Positions 25,700-35,780 of a stretch of DNA of 64,000 nt are shown in pieces. The DNA lies in the NCBI RefSeq assembly GCF_013201545.1, contig NZ_CP053746.1:2817001-2881000 (forward strand), written 5' to 3'. The notes beneath the pieces are model-generated. The model saw only the letters and a program-made list of their open reading frames with translations. It was not told the DNA's origin and ran no database searches. Position 1 is the first letter of the stretch; every line of letters starts with the position of its first letter. The DNA is from Pseudomonas graminis. Its GTDB lineage: Bacteria; Pseudomonadota; Gammaproteobacteria; Pseudomonadales; Pseudomonadaceae. The translations under genes and the position numbers were made by a program.

Positions 25700-28399
25700 T
25701 CAAATGCTGATGCGCAATTCGCTGCCGGGCTCGGGGTTGACGCTGAGCTGCTCGACGATTTCATCCTGAAGGCGTCGGCACAGCTGCGGATCGGACAGCG
25801 GCTGGTGGTTTTCATCGGTCAGGAAAAACACGTCTTCTACGCGCTCGCCCAGCGTGGCGATCTTGGCGTTCTGCAATGACAGATCGAACTCCAGGAAGAT
25901 CTTGCCCAGTCGCGCCAGCAGCCCGGGGCGATCCGGCGCGCTGAGTTCCAGCACCGTGACCGGCCTTTGAGCGTCATTGGAAATCGTCACCACGGGCGCG
26001 AACGCAAAGTGCTTCAGCTGACGTGGGACACGACGTTTGATGATGGTCGGGTAGTCGTCGGGGTTGCGCAGCGCATCGGTCAGTCCATCGCGAATGGCCT
26101 TGATACGCTCCGGGTTTTCACCGATCGAACCGCCTTCGCTGTCGAGCACGATGTAGGTGTCGAGAGTGAACTGGCTGGTGGAGGTGATGACCCGGGCGTC
26201 GTGAATGTTCAGGTTTAGCTGGTCCATCGCCGCCACGGTCACGGCGAAAAAGTCGTGCTGGTCGGGCGCATAAATGAAGATCTGCGTGCCGCCTTCGAAC
26301 TCGCGCTGGGTGGTTTCCTTGATCAGCACCAGCGGGCCACCATCGGCCGGCTGCTGCAAAATCGCGTCGCTGTGCCACGCCACGTCGCCTGCGGTGTGAC
26401 GCAGGAAATAGTCATCACCCAGTTGCGACCATAACTGCTCGACGTCGTCGGGATCGGTGCCACTGCGCACCAGAATATCCAGGGCGGCGCTTTGCGTGCG
26501 ACGGATCTGCTCCTCGCGGTCGACCGGGTTTTCCAGCCCACGTTTGAGCGCGCGCTTGGTCTCGGTGTACAGCTGGCGCAACAGGCTGGCACGCCAGGAA
26601 TTCCATAACGTCGGGTTGGTCGCGTTGATGTCCGCGATGGTCAGCACGTACAGGTAGTCCAGATGCACTTCATCGCCGACGAACTGGGCAAAGTCGTGGA
26701 TCACCTGCGGGTCGGACAGGTCCTTGCGCTGGGCGGTGGTCGACATCACCAGATGGTTCTGCACCAGCCAGACAATCAGCTGGGTGTCCCACTGTGGCAA
26801 GTGGTGACGGGTACCAAACGCCTCTGCGTCGATCGCGCCCAGTTCCGAGTGATCGCCGCCGCGGCCCTTGCCGATGTCGTGGTAAAGCCCGGCCAGATAA
26901 ATAAGCTCGGGCTTGGGCAGTCTGGCCATGAGCTTGCTGGCGAGCGGGAATTTCTCTGACACCTGCGTGTATTGCAACTTACGCAGATGCTTGATCAGGT
27001 TCAGCGTGTGAGCGTCGACCGTGTAGATGTGGAACAGGTCGTGCTGCATCTGCCCAACGATGTGGCCGAACTCCGGCAGGTACAGCCCGAGAATACCGTA
27101 GCGGTTCATCCGCCGCAGATTGCGATGGATGCCGATCTCGCATTTGAACAGCTCGATGAACAGGCTGGTGTTGCGGATATCGTTGCGGAAATCGTCGTTG
27201 ATCAGGTATAGATGCTCGCGCAGCAGCCGGATGGTGTCGGCCCGCACGCCCTTTATTTCGGGGCGCTGCGCCATCAGCACGAAGATCTCGATCATCGCGA
27301 ACGGCGTGCGCTTGAACACGTTCGGATGGGTCGCCTCGATGTAGCCGTCATGCAGCTGGAAACGCGAGTTGATGGTCTCGGTGACCGTGCCGTCGTCGTC
27401 CGCGAGGATGACTTCTTCGAAGTGCTGGATGATCAGGTCGCTGAGCTGCGCGATGCTCATGACCACCCGGTAATACTTTTGCATGAAGCGTTCGATGGCC
27501 AGCTTGGCGTCGGTGTCTTCGTAGCCCAGCAAGCGCGCGATGCCTGTCTGGTAATCGAAGAGCAGACGGTCTTCGGAACGACCGGCGAGCATGTGCAACG
27601 CGTAGCGGACCTTCCAGAGAAACTCCTGGGAAGACGCCAGCAGCGCGTTTTCGCTCTCCAGCAGAAAACCCTCGTCTGCCAGGGCATGCAGATTCAGCGT
27701 GCCGTACTGGCGACGGGCGACCCAGAGAATGGTCTGAATATCGCGCAGCCCGCCGGGCGAACCTTTAACGTTGGGCTCGAGGTTGTACTCAGTGTCGAAA
27801 TACTTGTGATGGCGGTTCTTCTGCTCGGCGCGTTTGGCCAGGAAGAACTCCTTGCTCGGCCACATCTCGCGGGTGCTGGTGACGGCGAGCATGCGCTGAC
27901 GCAGTCGCTCGGGACCGGCAATCGTGCGGCTCTCCATCAAATTCGTGATGACCGTCAGATCCGCCCGGGCTTCTGTGACGCATTCATCCACCGAACGCAC
28001 GCTCTGACCGACTTCCAGGCCGATGTCCCACAGCAGTGTCAGAAAGCGTTCGATGGAATCGCGGAAAACTTCATGGTCGGCGCTGTCCAGCAGGATCAGC
28101 AGGTCGATATCGGAATAGGGGTGCAGTTCGCCGCGACCGTAGCCGCCGACCGCCAGCAAGGCGATATCGGCATCTTCGCTCCAATCGAACTGATCCCAGG
28201 CCTGTTGCAGGATGTTATCGACGAACCAGGCACGGTCTTCGATCAGGCGGCGGATCTCGCGGCCGGATTTGAAGCGTCCGTCCAGCACTTCACGCGCCTG
28301 ACGGATGGCTTTCTTGAAGGCGGGTATGGGGCTGGCCTTCAGTGCCAGCTCGGCCTGAAACTGGCCGCGATCGAACAAATCTGGGTCCACCTGCGGCAT
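25700..28399 (-). CDS. glnD: [Protein-PII] uridylyltransferase/uridylyl-removing enzyme GlnD
   Basis: 899 residues, full length. It senses glutamine and uridylylates or de-uridylylates PII (GlnB/GlnK), controlling nitrogen assimilation. The nucleotidyltransferase motif [15 protein letters not shown] spans 85-99. An HD-domain ([15 protein letters not shown]) lies at about 500-520. Two C-terminal ACT domains, from about 705 and from about 815, bind glutamine. A 14-base tandem repeat lies just upstream of the start. Confidence 0.97.
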   Translation of the reverse strand: MPQVDPDLFDRGQFQAELALKASPIPAFKKAIRQAREVLDGRFKSGREIRRLIEDRAWFVDNILQQAWDQFDWSEDADIALLAVGGYGRGELHPYSDIDLLILLDSADHEVFRDSIERFLTLLWDIGLEVGQSVRSVDECVTEARADLTVITNLMESRTIAGPERLRQRMLAVTSTREMWPSKEFFLAKRAEQKNRHHKYFDTEYNLEPNVKGSPGGLRDIQTILWVARRQYGTLNLHALADEGFLLESENALLASSQEFLWKVRYALHMLAGRSEDRLLFDYQTGIARLLGYEDTDAKLAIERFMQKYYRVVMSIAQLSDLIIQHFEEVILADDDGTVTETINSRFQLHDGYIEATHPNVFKRTPFAMIEIFVLMAQRPEIKGVRADTIRLLREHLYLINDDFRNDIRNTSLFIELFKCEIGIHRNLRRMNRYGILGLYLPEFGHIVGQMQHDLFHIYTVDAHTLNLIKHLRKLQYTQVSEKFPLASKLMARLPKPELIYLAGLYHDIGKGRGGDHSELGAIDAEAFGTRHHLPQWDTQLIVWLVQNHLVMSTTAQRKDLSDPQVIHDFAQFVGDEVHLDYLYVLTIADINATNPTLWNSWRASLLRQLYTETKRALKRGLENPVDREEQIRRTQSAALDILVRSGTDPDDVEQLWSQLGDDYFLRHTAGDVAWHSDAILQQPADGGPLVLIKETTQREFEGGTQIFIYAPDQHDFFAVTVAAMDQLNLNIHDARVITSTSQFTLDTYIVLDSEGGSIGENPERIKAIRDGLTDALRNPDDYPTIIKRRVPRQLKHFAFAPVVTISNDAQRPVTVLELSAPDRPGLLARLGKIFLEFDLSLQNAKIATLGERVEDVFFLTDENHQPLSDPQLCRRLQDEIVEQLSVNPEPGSELRISI

Positions 28400-28422
28400 C
28401 GAACTGCTTTCCTTCTATCTAT

Positions 28423-28448
28423 ACCGACCGTGCTAAACCGACCGTGCT
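28423..28448. repeat. Tandem duplication upstream of glnD
   Basis: ACCGACCGTGCT occurs at 28423-28434 and again at 28437-28448, a period of 14 bases, in the 84-bp gap between map and glnD and 24 bases before the glnD start. Its role is unknown. Confidence 0.6.
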
Positions 28449-28483
28449 GGCTGTACCGGCTCTTATCGCAAGTGACTTCGCGA

Positions 28484-29266
28484 TCAGACCGAGGTGCGGG
28501 CGATGGTGTCATCACTGCGCAAGGTGAAGATTTCGTAGCCGGTCGCGGTCACCAGAATGGTGTGCTCCCACTGGGCCGACAGCTTGCGATCCTTGGTGAT
28601 GGCTGTCCAGCCGTCGCCCAGCAGGCGGGTGTCAGCCTTGCCCTGGTTGATCATCGGCTCGATGGTGAAGGTCATGCCTTCTTTCAGCTCCATGCCATCA
28701 CCGGCCTCGCCGTAGTGCAGCACTTGTGGCTCTTCATGGAAGACCCTGCCGATGCCGTGACCGCAGTATTCGCGGACGACAGAGAAGCCGTTCTTTTCAG
28801 CGTGCTTCTGGATCACTTCACCGATATCGCCCAGGTGCGCGCCGGGCTTGACCACTTCGATGCCTTTATAAAGGCACTCTTGAGTGACGCGGGACAGACG
28901 CTCGGCCCACTCCGGCACTTTGCCGACGTGGAACATCTTGCTGGTGTCGCCGTGGTAGCCGTCCTTGATGACGGTCACGTCGATGTTCAGCACGTCGCCA
29001 TTCTTCAGCGGCTTCTCGTTCGGGATGCCGTGGCAGACCACGTGGTTGATGGAGGTGCAGATGGATTTAGGGAAACCCTTGTAATTCAGCGGCGCCGGAA
29101 TGGCCTTTTGCTCGTTGACGATGTAGTCGTGGCAGATGCGGTCCAGTTCTTCGGTGGTCACGCCAGGCTTTACATAATCGCCGATCATTTCCAACACGTC
29201 GGCAGCCAGGCGGCCGGCAATGCGCATCTTTTCGATGTCTTCGGGGGTTTTCAGTGTCACGGTCAT
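28484..29266 (-). CDS. map: Methionine aminopeptidase type I
   Basis: 260 residues from the ATG at 29266 (MTVTLKTPEDIEKMR); an ATG at 29395 would add 43 unrelated residues. A metal-dependent pita-bread-fold enzyme that removes the initiator methionine. The substrate His (HVVCHGIPN), metal ligands in NIDVTVIKDGYHGDTSKMF, and the late HGIGRVFHEEP and TIEPM blocks are all visible. It is divergent from rpsB, the usual order, with a 339-bp gap. Confidence 0.97.
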   Translation of the reverse strand: MTVTLKTPEDIEKMRIAGRLAADVLEMIGDYVKPGVTTEELDRICHDYIVNEQKAIPAPLNYKGFPKSICTSINHVVCHGIPNEKPLKNGDVLNIDVTVIKDGYHGDTSKMFHVGKVPEWAERLSRVTQECLYKGIEVVKPGAHLGDIGEVIQKHAEKNGFSVVREYCGHGIGRVFHEEPQVLHYGEAGDGMELKEGMTFTIEPMINQGKADTRLLGDGWTAITKDRKLSAQWEHTILVTATGYEIFTLRSDDTIARTSV

Positions 29267-29457
29267 TAAACAGGCTCTCTCGGCGCGGCGGGGCCACGGC
29301 TTGATACGGAAAAAACGCGATTCTACCAGACCGTCGTCAGGCGGGTTATCATCGCGTCCTCCATCGATGCGGGCAGGGTGTCCGACCGCAGGCATGAAGG
29401 GGTCAAAAGCGTCGGAAAAACAGGCTCTTATTTCGAGTTCCGTTATCCAGTCTTTTG

Positions 29458-29466
29458 TGATATAAA
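29458..29466 (+). promoter_or_regulatory. Extended -10 promoter for rpsB-tsf
   Basis: TGATATAAA combines a TGn extension (29458-29460) with a TATAAA -10 (29461-29466). The -35 region (TTCCGT, 29438-29443, 17-bp spacing) is weak, as expected for an extended -10 promoter. It lies in the 339-bp map-rpsB gap; the part from 29267 to about 29430 shows no gene and presumably holds the map promoter. Confidence 0.5.
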
Positions 29467-29474
29467 ATGCGCCG

Positions 29475-29605
29475 CTTTACGGGGTCTGCCCCGAAAGCTC
29501 TAACCCACACACGTGTCGACACGATGACCTGGGTGCCTTCGGCTCAAGTCGCTGGTTGGTCATTGGGATACGTGGAGGCCTAACCCGACTTATCAAGGAA
29601 CTATC
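29475..29605 (+). promoter_or_regulatory. rpsB 5' leader, candidate S2 autoregulatory RNA
   Basis: The predicted leader is about 130 nt. GGGG-TCTG-CCCC forms a small hairpin near 29479-29491. ATGACC (29524-29529) pairs with GGTCAT (29558-29563) around an arm that includes GCC-TTC-GGC. In E. coli and relatives, S2 represses rpsB-tsf translation through its own leader; a similar role here is inferred from position and structure, not from an alignment. Confidence 0.4.
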
Positions 29606-30346
29606 ATGTCCCAAGTCAACATGCGCGATATGCTGAAGGCCGGTGTGCACTTCGGTCACCAGACCCGTTACTGGAACCCGAAAATGGGTAAATACATTTT
29701 CGGCGCGCGCAACAAGATCCACATCATCAACCTTGAAAAAACCCTGCCTATGTTCAACGAAGCTTTGACTTTCGTTGAGCGCCTGGCTCAGGGCAAAAAC
29801 AAGATCCTGTTCGTCGGCACCAAGCGTTCCGCTGGCAAGATCGTTGCTGAAGAAGCAGCACGTTGCGGTTCGCCGTACGTCGATCACCGCTGGTTGGGCG
29901 GCATGCTGACCAACTTCAAGACCATCCGCGCTTCCATCAAGCGTCTGCGTGATCTTGAAATCCAGGCAGAAGACGGCACGTTCACCAAGCTGACCAAGAA
30001 AGAGGCGCTGATGCGCACTCGCGATCTGGAAAAGCTGGATCGTAGCCTGGGTGGTATCAAGGACATGGGCGGTCTGCCAGACGCTCTGTTCGTTATCGAC
30101 GTTGATCACGAGCGCATCGCGATCACCGAAGCCAACAAGCTGGGTATCCCGGTCATCGGCGTTGTCGACACCAACAGCAGCCCTGAAGGCGTTGACTACA
30201 TCATCCCGGGCAACGATGACGCAATCCGCGCCATTCAGTTGTACATGGGTTCGATGGCTGACGCTGTGATCCGTGGTCGCAACAACAACGCTGGCGGCAC
30301 CGACGTTTACGCTGAAGAAGCTCCAGCGGCAACTGTTGAAGGCTGA
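29606..30346 (+). CDS. rpsB: 30S ribosomal protein S2
   Basis: 246 residues, normal length. It begins [20 protein letters not shown], the standard S2 N-terminus. [18 protein letters not shown] and the later DPDxE-type region [19 protein letters not shown] match the family. S2 joins the 30S head late in assembly and is needed for S1 binding. AAGGAA is well placed upstream. It is co-transcribed with tsf, through or past the strong terminator at 30377-30403. Confidence 0.99.
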   Translation: MSQVNMRDMLKAGVHFGHQTRYWNPKMGKYIFGARNKIHIINLEKTLPMFNEALTFVERLAQGKNKILFVGTKRSAGKIVAEEAARCGSPYVDHRWLGGMLTNFKTIRASIKRLRDLEIQAEDGTFTKLTKKEALMRTRDLEKLDRSLGGIKDMGGLPDALFVIDVDHERIAITEANKLGIPVIGVVDTNSSPEGVDYIIPGNDDAIRAIQLYMGSMADAVIRGRNNNAGGTDVYAEEAPAATVEG

Positions 30347-30376
30347 GTAACAAACGCCTGGCGTTGACTCAGTACG

Positions 30377-30403
30377 CAAAAAGGGGGCTTGGCCCCCTTT
30401 TTG
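30377..30403 (+). terminator. Strong intrinsic terminator between rpsB and tsf
   Basis: AAAAAGGGGGC (30378-30388) pairs perfectly with GCCCCCTTTTT (30392-30402) around TTG. As the first gene's product is often needed in different amounts, it probably attenuates transcription into tsf. Confidence 0.88.
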
Positions 30404-30533
30404 CCACCTCGAAAACCATCTGACGTTGCCATCGATCTTATTGTCATGTGCAGCAGTCACCATGGATTTTCAAGAATTTGAACGCCCGTCTTGCGGGTGG
30501 AATGGTTGAAGACCTATCCAAGAGGATTTTGAA

Positions 30534-31397
30534 ATGGCAGAGATTACTGCAGCGTTGGTCAAAGAACTGCGCGAGCGTACCGGCGAAGGCATGATGGATT
30601 GCAAAAAGGCCTTGACCAAGGCTGGCGGCGACATCGAAAAAGCCATCGACGATATGCGTGCTTCGGGCGCAATCAAGGCCGCCAAGAAAGCAGGCAACGT
30701 TGCTGCTGAAGGCGCCATCTCCATCAAGGACGACGGCAAAGCCGCAGTCCTGATCGAAGTCAACTCCCAGACCGACTTCCTGGCTCTGCAGGATGACTTC
30801 AAGGCATTCGTCGCCAAGAGCGTCGAGAAAGCCTTCGCTGACAAGCTGACCACCGTTGAGCCTCTGGTTGAAGCGATGGAAGCTGATCGTCTGGTTCTGG
30901 TCGGCAAGGTTGGCGAGAACGTCAACATTCGTCGTCTGGCGCGTATCGAAGGCGACGTGCTGGGTTCGTACCTGCACGGGAACAAGATTGGCGTGGTTGT
31001 TGTCCTCAAGGGCGGCGATGCAGAGCTGGCGAAGGACATCGCCATGCACGTAGCAGCGACCAACCCTGAGTTCCTGCTGCCTTCGGACGTTTCCCCGGAA
31101 GCGATCGAGCGCGAGAAGAATGTCTTCATGCAGTTGAACGAAGACAAGCTGAAAGGCAAGCCTGCTGAAATCGCCGAGAAGATGGTTGGCGGTCGTATCA
31201 GCAAGTTCCTGGCTGAAGCCAGCCTGGTCGAGCAAGCGTTCGTCAAGAACCCGGAAATCAAGGTCGGTGAACTGGCCAGGAAAGCCGGCGCTGAAATCGT
31301 TTCCTTCACCTACTTCAAAGTAGGCGAAGGCATCGAGAAGCCAGTCGACAACTTCGCTGAAGAAGTCGCTGCTCAAGTAGCTGCAAGCAAGCAATAA
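30534..31397 (+). CDS. tsf: Translation elongation factor Ts
   Basis: 287 residues. EF-Ts exchanges GDP for GTP on EF-Tu. The UBA-like N-terminal domain ([20 protein letters not shown]) is followed by the [12 protein letters not shown] segment that contacts the EF-Tu nucleotide site. The dimerisation and C-terminal modules are complete. A hairpin with a short T-run (31422-31454) follows. Confidence 0.99.
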   Translation: MAEITAALVKELRERTGEGMMDCKKALTKAGGDIEKAIDDMRASGAIKAAKKAGNVAAEGAISIKDDGKAAVLIEVNSQTDFLALQDDFKAFVAKSVEKAFADKLTTVEPLVEAMEADRLVLVGKVGENVNIRRLARIEGDVLGSYLHGNKIGVVVVLKGGDAELAKDIAMHVAATNPEFLLPSDVSPEAIEREKNVFMQLNEDKLKGKPAEIAEKMVGGRISKFLAEASLVEQAFVKNPEIKVGELARKAGAEIVSFTYFKVGEGIEKPVDNFAEEVAAQVAASKQ

Positions 31398-31421
31398 GAC
31401 GGTTTTCCAACTGTCGCCCCG

Positions 31422-31454
31422 AAGAGGCTGCCCGCTAACGCGCGCAGCCTCTTT
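31422..31454 (+). terminator. Hairpin terminator after tsf
   Basis: AAGAGGCTG (31422-31430) pairs with CAGCCTCTT (31445-31453), followed by TTTGTC. The T-tract is short, so termination may be partial. Confidence 0.65.
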
Positions 31455-31618
31455 GTCAAAGCGGTACGCGGAATTGTCATTGCTGCACTGAATTTGTTTT
31501 TGCAGGGGTTGGGCCTACGAGGCTGCATTTCCCTGAAGCAGTGACCTAGAGTGAGCGCAGGCCGAAAATGGCCCGCAACTCGAACGATTTTTTTCAAACG
31601 CCGCAGGAGAGATTCGCA

Positions 31619-32362
31619 ATGGCTCAGCAGGGCAGTGGCTATCAAGCTCGCTATAAACGCATTCTACTCAAGCTCAGCGGCGAGGCCCTGATGGGGTCGG
31701 AAGAGTTCGGCATCGACCCCAAGGTGCTGGATCGCATGGCCCTTGAAGTCGGTCAGCTGGTCGGCATCGGCGTTCAGGTCGGCCTGGTCATCGGTGGCGG
31801 TAACCTGTTCCGCGGTGCAGCGCTGAGCGCGGCCGGCATGGATCGGGTCACGGGCGACCACATGGGCATGCTGGCCACCGTGATGAACGCGCTGGCCATG
31901 CGTGACGCGCTGGAGCGGGCCAACATCTCGGCCATCGTAATGTCCGCCATTTCCATGGTGGGTGTGACCGATCACTACGATCGTCGCAAAGCCATGCGTC
32001 ACCTGAATGCCAAGGAAGTCGTGATCTTCGCCGCCGGTACTGGCAATCCGTTCTTCACCACGGATTCGGCAGCGTGCCTGCGCGCGATCGAGATCGACGC
32101 TGATGTCGTGCTGAAGGCAACCAAGGTCGATGGTGTGTACACTGCCGATCCATTCAAGGACCCGCATGCCGAGAAGTTCGATCGTCTGACCTATGACGAA
32201 GTGCTGGATCGCAAGCTGGGTGTAATGGATCTGACAGCCATCTGTCTGTGTCGTGACCACAAGATGCCACTGCGTGTCTTCAATATGAACAAGCCCGGCG
32301 CCCTGCTGAACATTGTGCATGGCGGCGCGGAAGGTACTTTGATCGAGGAAGGCGAACAATGA
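31619..32362 (+). CDS. pyrH: UMP kinase
   Basis: 247 residues from the ATG at 31619 (AGGAGAG about 8 bases upstream); an ATG at 31568 would add 17 residues and lacks a good site. It phosphorylates UMP to UDP with ATP and belongs to the amino-acid-kinase fold. [14 protein letters not shown] binds phosphate near the N-terminus, and [10 protein letters not shown] follows at about 60. The DKxTDxDGVYxxDP-type segment appears as [17 protein letters not shown]. The stop overlaps frr by 4 bases. Confidence 0.98.
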   Translation: MAQQGSGYQARYKRILLKLSGEALMGSEEFGIDPKVLDRMALEVGQLVGIGVQVGLVIGGGNLFRGAALSAAGMDRVTGDHMGMLATVMNALAMRDALERANISAIVMSAISMVGVTDHYDRRKAMRHLNAKEVVIFAAGTGNPFFTTDSAACLRAIEIDADVVLKATKVDGVYTADPFKDPHAEKFDRLTYDEVLDRKLGVMDLTAICLCRDHKMPLRVFNMNKPGALLNIVHGGAEGTLIEEGEQ

Positions 32363-32916
32363 TCAACGAAATAAAGAAAGACGCTCAAGAGCGGATGAAG
32401 AAATCCCTTGAGTCCCTGGCCCATGCATTCGGCCAGATCCGCACCGGTAAGGCGCACCCGAGCATTCTCGGCAGCGTCATGGTGCCGTACTACGGTTCCG
32501 ACACCCCTCTGAGCGGCGTCGCCAACGTCACCGTGAAGGACTCCCGTACGCTGCAGGTCGTGGCGTTCGAGCGCAACATGCTCGCTGCGGTCGACAAGGC
32601 TATCCAGAGCGCTGGCCTGAACCTCAACCCGACCAACCTGGGCGAGATGCTGTTGATCTCCATGCCTGCCCTGACGGAAGAGACCCGCAAGGGCTTCACC
32701 AAGCAGGCACGCAGCGCCGCAGAAGACGCCCGCGTTGCCGTGCGTAACATTCGCCGTGACGCGTTGGGTGAGCTGAAGAAGCTGGTCAAGGACAAGGAAA
32801 TCAGCGAAGACGAAGAGCGCCGCGCCGCTGCCGACATCCAGAAGCTGACGGACAAGGCTGAGGCGGACATCGACGCCGCGACCAAGTCCAAAGAAGCGGA
32901 CCTGATGGCCGTATAA
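32359..32916 (+). CDS. frr: Ribosome recycling factor
   Basis: 185 residues, normal length. RRF splits post-termination ribosomes with EF-G. It begins [30 protein letters not shown] and the later [20 protein letters not shown] are diagnostic of the long helices of domain I. It starts inside the end of pyrH, so translation is coupled. uppS follows after 16 bases. Confidence 0.99.
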   Translation: MINEIKKDAQERMKKSLESLAHAFGQIRTGKAHPSILGSVMVPYYGSDTPLSGVANVTVKDSRTLQVVAFERNMLAAVDKAIQSAGLNLNPTNLGEMLLISMPALTEETRKGFTKQARSAAEDARVAVRNIRRDALGELKKLVKDKEISEDEERRAAADIQKLTDKAEADIDAATKSKEADLMAV

Positions 32917-32932
32917 GGGCCGGGAAGCTTTC

Positions 32933-33688
32933 ATGGATAAGACAAAGCTGGCTGCGCCGGCATCGGTGCCGCGTCATGTCGCGATCATCATGGATGGGAA
33001 CAACCGCTGGGCCAAGAAGCGCCTGCTACCGGGTGTAGCAGGCCACAAAGCCGGCGTCGACGCTGTTCGTGCGGTGATTGAGGTCTGTGCCGAGGCCAAG
33101 GTCGAGGTGCTGACCTTGTTCGCGTTTTCCAGCGAGAACTGGCAGCGCCCGGCGGAAGAAGTCGGCGCGCTGATGGAGTTGTTTTTCACGGCGCTTCGCC
33201 GCGAGACCAAGCGCCTCAACGAGAACGGCATCAGTCTGCGCATCATTGGTGACCGTTCGAGGTTTCACCCTGAACTGCAGGCTGCCATCCGCGAAGCGGA
33301 GCAGCGCACGGCTGAAAACAGCCGCTTCGTTCTGCAGATCGCCGCCAACTACGGCGGTCAGTGGGATATCGCGCAGGCGGCCCAGCGGCTGGCGCGCGAA
33401 GTTCAGGCCGGCCATCTGCGTCCGGAGGACATCACCCCGGAACTGCTGCAAACGTGCCTGGCCACTGGTGACCTGCCGTTGCCCGATCTCTGCATCCGCA
33501 CGGGCGGCGAGCACCGCATCAGCAATTTCCTGCTCTGGCAGCTGGCCTATGCCGAGCTGTATTTCTCCGACCTGTTCTGGCCGGACTTCAAACACGATGC
33601 CATGCGCACTGCGCTGGCCGATTTCGCTTCTCGCCAACGCCGCTTCGGGAAAACCAGCGAGCAGGTAGAAGCTGGAGCCCGCGCTTAA
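32933..33688 (+). CDS. uppS: Undecaprenyl diphosphate synthase (cis-prenyltransferase)
   Basis: 251 residues. It extends farnesyl diphosphate with eight IPP units to the C55 carrier lipid for peptidoglycan and O-antigen. The signature IIMDGNNRWAKK contains the catalytic Asp21. FAFSSENWQRP and the C-terminal LCIRTGGEHRISNFLLWQ are the other conserved blocks. Its stop shares one base with the cdsA start. It depends on isoprenoid precursors made by dxr, ispD and ispF, also in this window. Confidence 0.98.
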   Translation: MDKTKLAAPASVPRHVAIIMDGNNRWAKKRLLPGVAGHKAGVDAVRAVIEVCAEAKVEVLTLFAFSSENWQRPAEEVGALMELFFTALRRETKRLNENGISLRIIGDRSRFHPELQAAIREAEQRTAENSRFVLQIAANYGGQWDIAQAAQRLAREVQAGHLRPEDITPELLQTCLATGDLPLPDLCIRTGGEHRISNFLLWQLAYAELYFSDLFWPDFKHDAMRTALADFASRQRRFGKTSEQVEAGARA

Positions 33689-34506
33689 TGCTTAAACAAC
33701 GAATCATCACTGCGTTGATCCTTGCGCCGCTGGCCCTGTGCGGTTTCTTCCTGCTCGAAGGCGGCAGCTTTGCCTTGTTCATCGGCGCGGTGGTCGTGCT
33801 TGGCGGCTGGGAATGGGCTCGCCTATCAGGCTTTGAAGCGCAATCGTCCCGCATTCTGTACGCCGTGGTGGTCGCTGCGCTGCTGTTTCTGCTGTACCTG
33901 CTGCCGGACCTTGCGCCATGGTTGCTGGTGGCGGCACTGATCTGGTGGCTGATGGCAACCTGGCTGGTGCTCACCTTTCCCGAGTCCAGCGCGCATTGGG
34001 CCAGTGCCATCTGCAAGCTGGTGATCGGCCTGCTGATATTGCTGCCGGCGTGGCAGGGGCTGGTACTGATCAAGCAAATGCCGCTGGGCAACTGGCTGAT
34101 CCTCTCGGTGATGATCCTGGTGTGGGGCGCCGACATTGGCGCCTACTTTTCCGGCAAGGCATTCGGCAAGCGCAAGCTTGCGCCGAAGGTCAGCCCGGGT
34201 AAAAGCTGGGAGGGCCTTTATGGAGGCCTGGCAGCATGCCTGCTGATCACAGCGGTGGTGGGTGTCTACCGCGGCTGGTCACTGGGTGAAATCATCTTCG
34301 CCCTGGTGTCTGCAGCGATCGTCGTGCTTATCTCGGTCGTAGGCGATCTCACCGAAAGCATGTTCAAGCGCAAATCCGGAGTCAAGGACAGTAGCAACCT
34401 GCTACCGGGCCATGGCGGCGTGCTGGATCGCATCGACAGCCTGACCGCCGCCATTCCGGTGTTCGCCTTGTTGCTCTGGGCCGCCAAAGACTGGGGCGTG
34501 ATGTGA
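33688..34506 (+). CDS. cdsA: Phosphatidate cytidylyltransferase
   Basis: 272 residues, integral membrane with several hydrophobic helices. It makes CDP-diacylglycerol from phosphatidate and CTP. The signature [19 protein letters not shown] lies near the C-terminus (about 233-251), with the [20 protein letters not shown] block before it. It is fused by one-base overlap to uppS and by four bases to dxr, so the three are one translational unit. Confidence 0.98.
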   Translation: MLKQRIITALILAPLALCGFFLLEGGSFALFIGAVVVLGGWEWARLSGFEAQSSRILYAVVVAALLFLLYLLPDLAPWLLVAALIWWLMATWLVLTFPESSAHWASAICKLVIGLLILLPAWQGLVLIKQMPLGNWLILSVMILVWGADIGAYFSGKAFGKRKLAPKVSPGKSWEGLYGGLAACLLITAVVGVYRGWSLGEIIFALVSAAIVVLISVVGDLTESMFKRKSGVKDSSNLLPGHGGVLDRIDSLTAAIPVFALLLWAAKDWGVM

Positions 34507-35693
34507 GTACGCCTCAGCTCATTACGGTACTTGGCGCAACGGGCTCGGTCGGGTTAAGCACGCTGGACGTCATCGCGCGCCACCCGTCGCGGTACCAGGT
34601 GTTTGCCCTGACGGGTCATACACGTATGGCCGAACTGCTGGCATTGTGCGTTCGCCATACCCCGCAGTTTGCCGTGGTGCCGACGACGGCCGCCGCCCGC
34701 CAGTTGCAGGACGACCTTCGTGCCGCCGGTCTGGATACGCGTGTGCTGGTGGGGGAGGGCGGGCTCTGCGAAGTGTCTGCGCACCCTCTGGTGGATACGG
34801 TGCTGGCGGCTATCGTGGGTGCCGCCGGTTTGCGCCCGACCCTTGCCGCAGTCGAGGCGGGCAAGAAGGTCCTGCTGGCCAACAAGGAAGCGCTGGTCAT
34901 GTCCGGCGCCTTGTTCATGCAGGCTGTCCGCCGCAGTGGCACGGTACTGCTGCCCCTCGACAGCGAGCACAACGCGATCTTCCAGTGCTTGCCGCGTAAT
35001 TACGAAAGCGGCCTCGAGAAGGTCGGCGTCCGGCGCATTCTGTTGACTGCCTCCGGTGGTCCGTTCCGGCAGACACCGCTCGCCGACCTGGAACACGTCT
35101 CGCCGGATCAGGCGTGTGCGCATCCCAACTGGTCCATGGGTCGCAAGATTTCCGTCGATTCCGCCAGCATGATGAACAAGGGCCTTGAGCTGATCGAAGC
35201 CTGCTGGCTGTTCGATACGACGCCCGCGCGGATCGAGGTGGTAATTCACCCTCAGAGCGTGATCCATTCGATGGTCGATTACGTCGACGGCTCGGTGCTG
35301 GCGCAACTGGGTAATCCTGACATGCGCACGCCGATTGCCCACGCGCTGGCCTGGCCTGAGCGCATTGATTCCGGCGTTGCGCCGCTGGATCTGTTCAGCA
35401 TCGCCCGGCTGGACTTCGAAGCACCGGACGAAGTGCGCTTCCCATGCCTGCGTCTGGCGCGGCAAGCTGCCGAGGCGGGAGACAGTGCACCCGCAGTGCT
35501 GAATGCTGCCAATGAAGTCGCAGTCGCCGCGTTTCTCGACAAGCGCATTCGCTACCCGGAAATCGCGAGTATGATCGACGAGGTTTTGAACCTTGAGCCT
35601 GTCGTTGCCGTGTCCGAACTGGAGACAGTGTTCGAGATCGATGCGCGGGCGCGGGCGCTGGCCGAGCAGTGGCTAGGTCGCAATGGTCGCTAG
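34503..35693 (+). CDS. dxr: 1-deoxy-D-xylulose-5-phosphate reductoisomerase
   Basis: 396 residues with a GTG start overlapping the cdsA stop (GTGA). It converts DXP to MEP with NADPH in the non-mevalonate isoprenoid pathway. The NADPH motif [15 protein letters not shown] lies at the N-terminus, and NKEALVMSG follows near 125. The metal/substrate region DSEHNAIFQ and the [14 protein letters not shown] block are intact. It supplies the same pathway as ispD and ispF. Confidence 0.97.
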   Translation: MSTPQLITVLGATGSVGLSTLDVIARHPSRYQVFALTGHTRMAELLALCVRHTPQFAVVPTTAAARQLQDDLRAAGLDTRVLVGEGGLCEVSAHPLVDTVLAAIVGAAGLRPTLAAVEAGKKVLLANKEALVMSGALFMQAVRRSGTVLLPLDSEHNAIFQCLPRNYESGLEKVGVRRILLTASGGPFRQTPLADLEHVSPDQACAHPNWSMGRKISVDSASMMNKGLELIEACWLFDTTPARIEVVIHPQSVIHSMVDYVDGSVLAQLGNPDMRTPIAHALAWPERIDSGVAPLDLFSIARLDFEAPDEVRFPCLRLARQAAEAGDSAPAVLNAANEVAVAAFLDKRIRYPEIASMIDEVLNLEPVVAVSELETVFEIDARARALAEQWLGRNGR

Positions 35694-35780
35694 GCAGTCG
35701 GTTCAGGCACTGATGATTTCAACGAATTGCACGCAATGTGGGCTTCAACGCACCGCTAGATCGGTACCCGGAGAGCAGCG

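Noticed and set aside
27212..29269. 685-codon open frame on the + strand opposite glnD and map
   Set aside because: It crosses the glnD-map intergenic region and is a mirror of GC-rich codon bias; both opposite-strand genes are full-length and diagnostic.
29267..30533. tRNA genes around rpsB-tsf
   Set aside because: No cloverleaf with a TTCGANNC-type T-arm and acceptor pairing could be found in the gaps.
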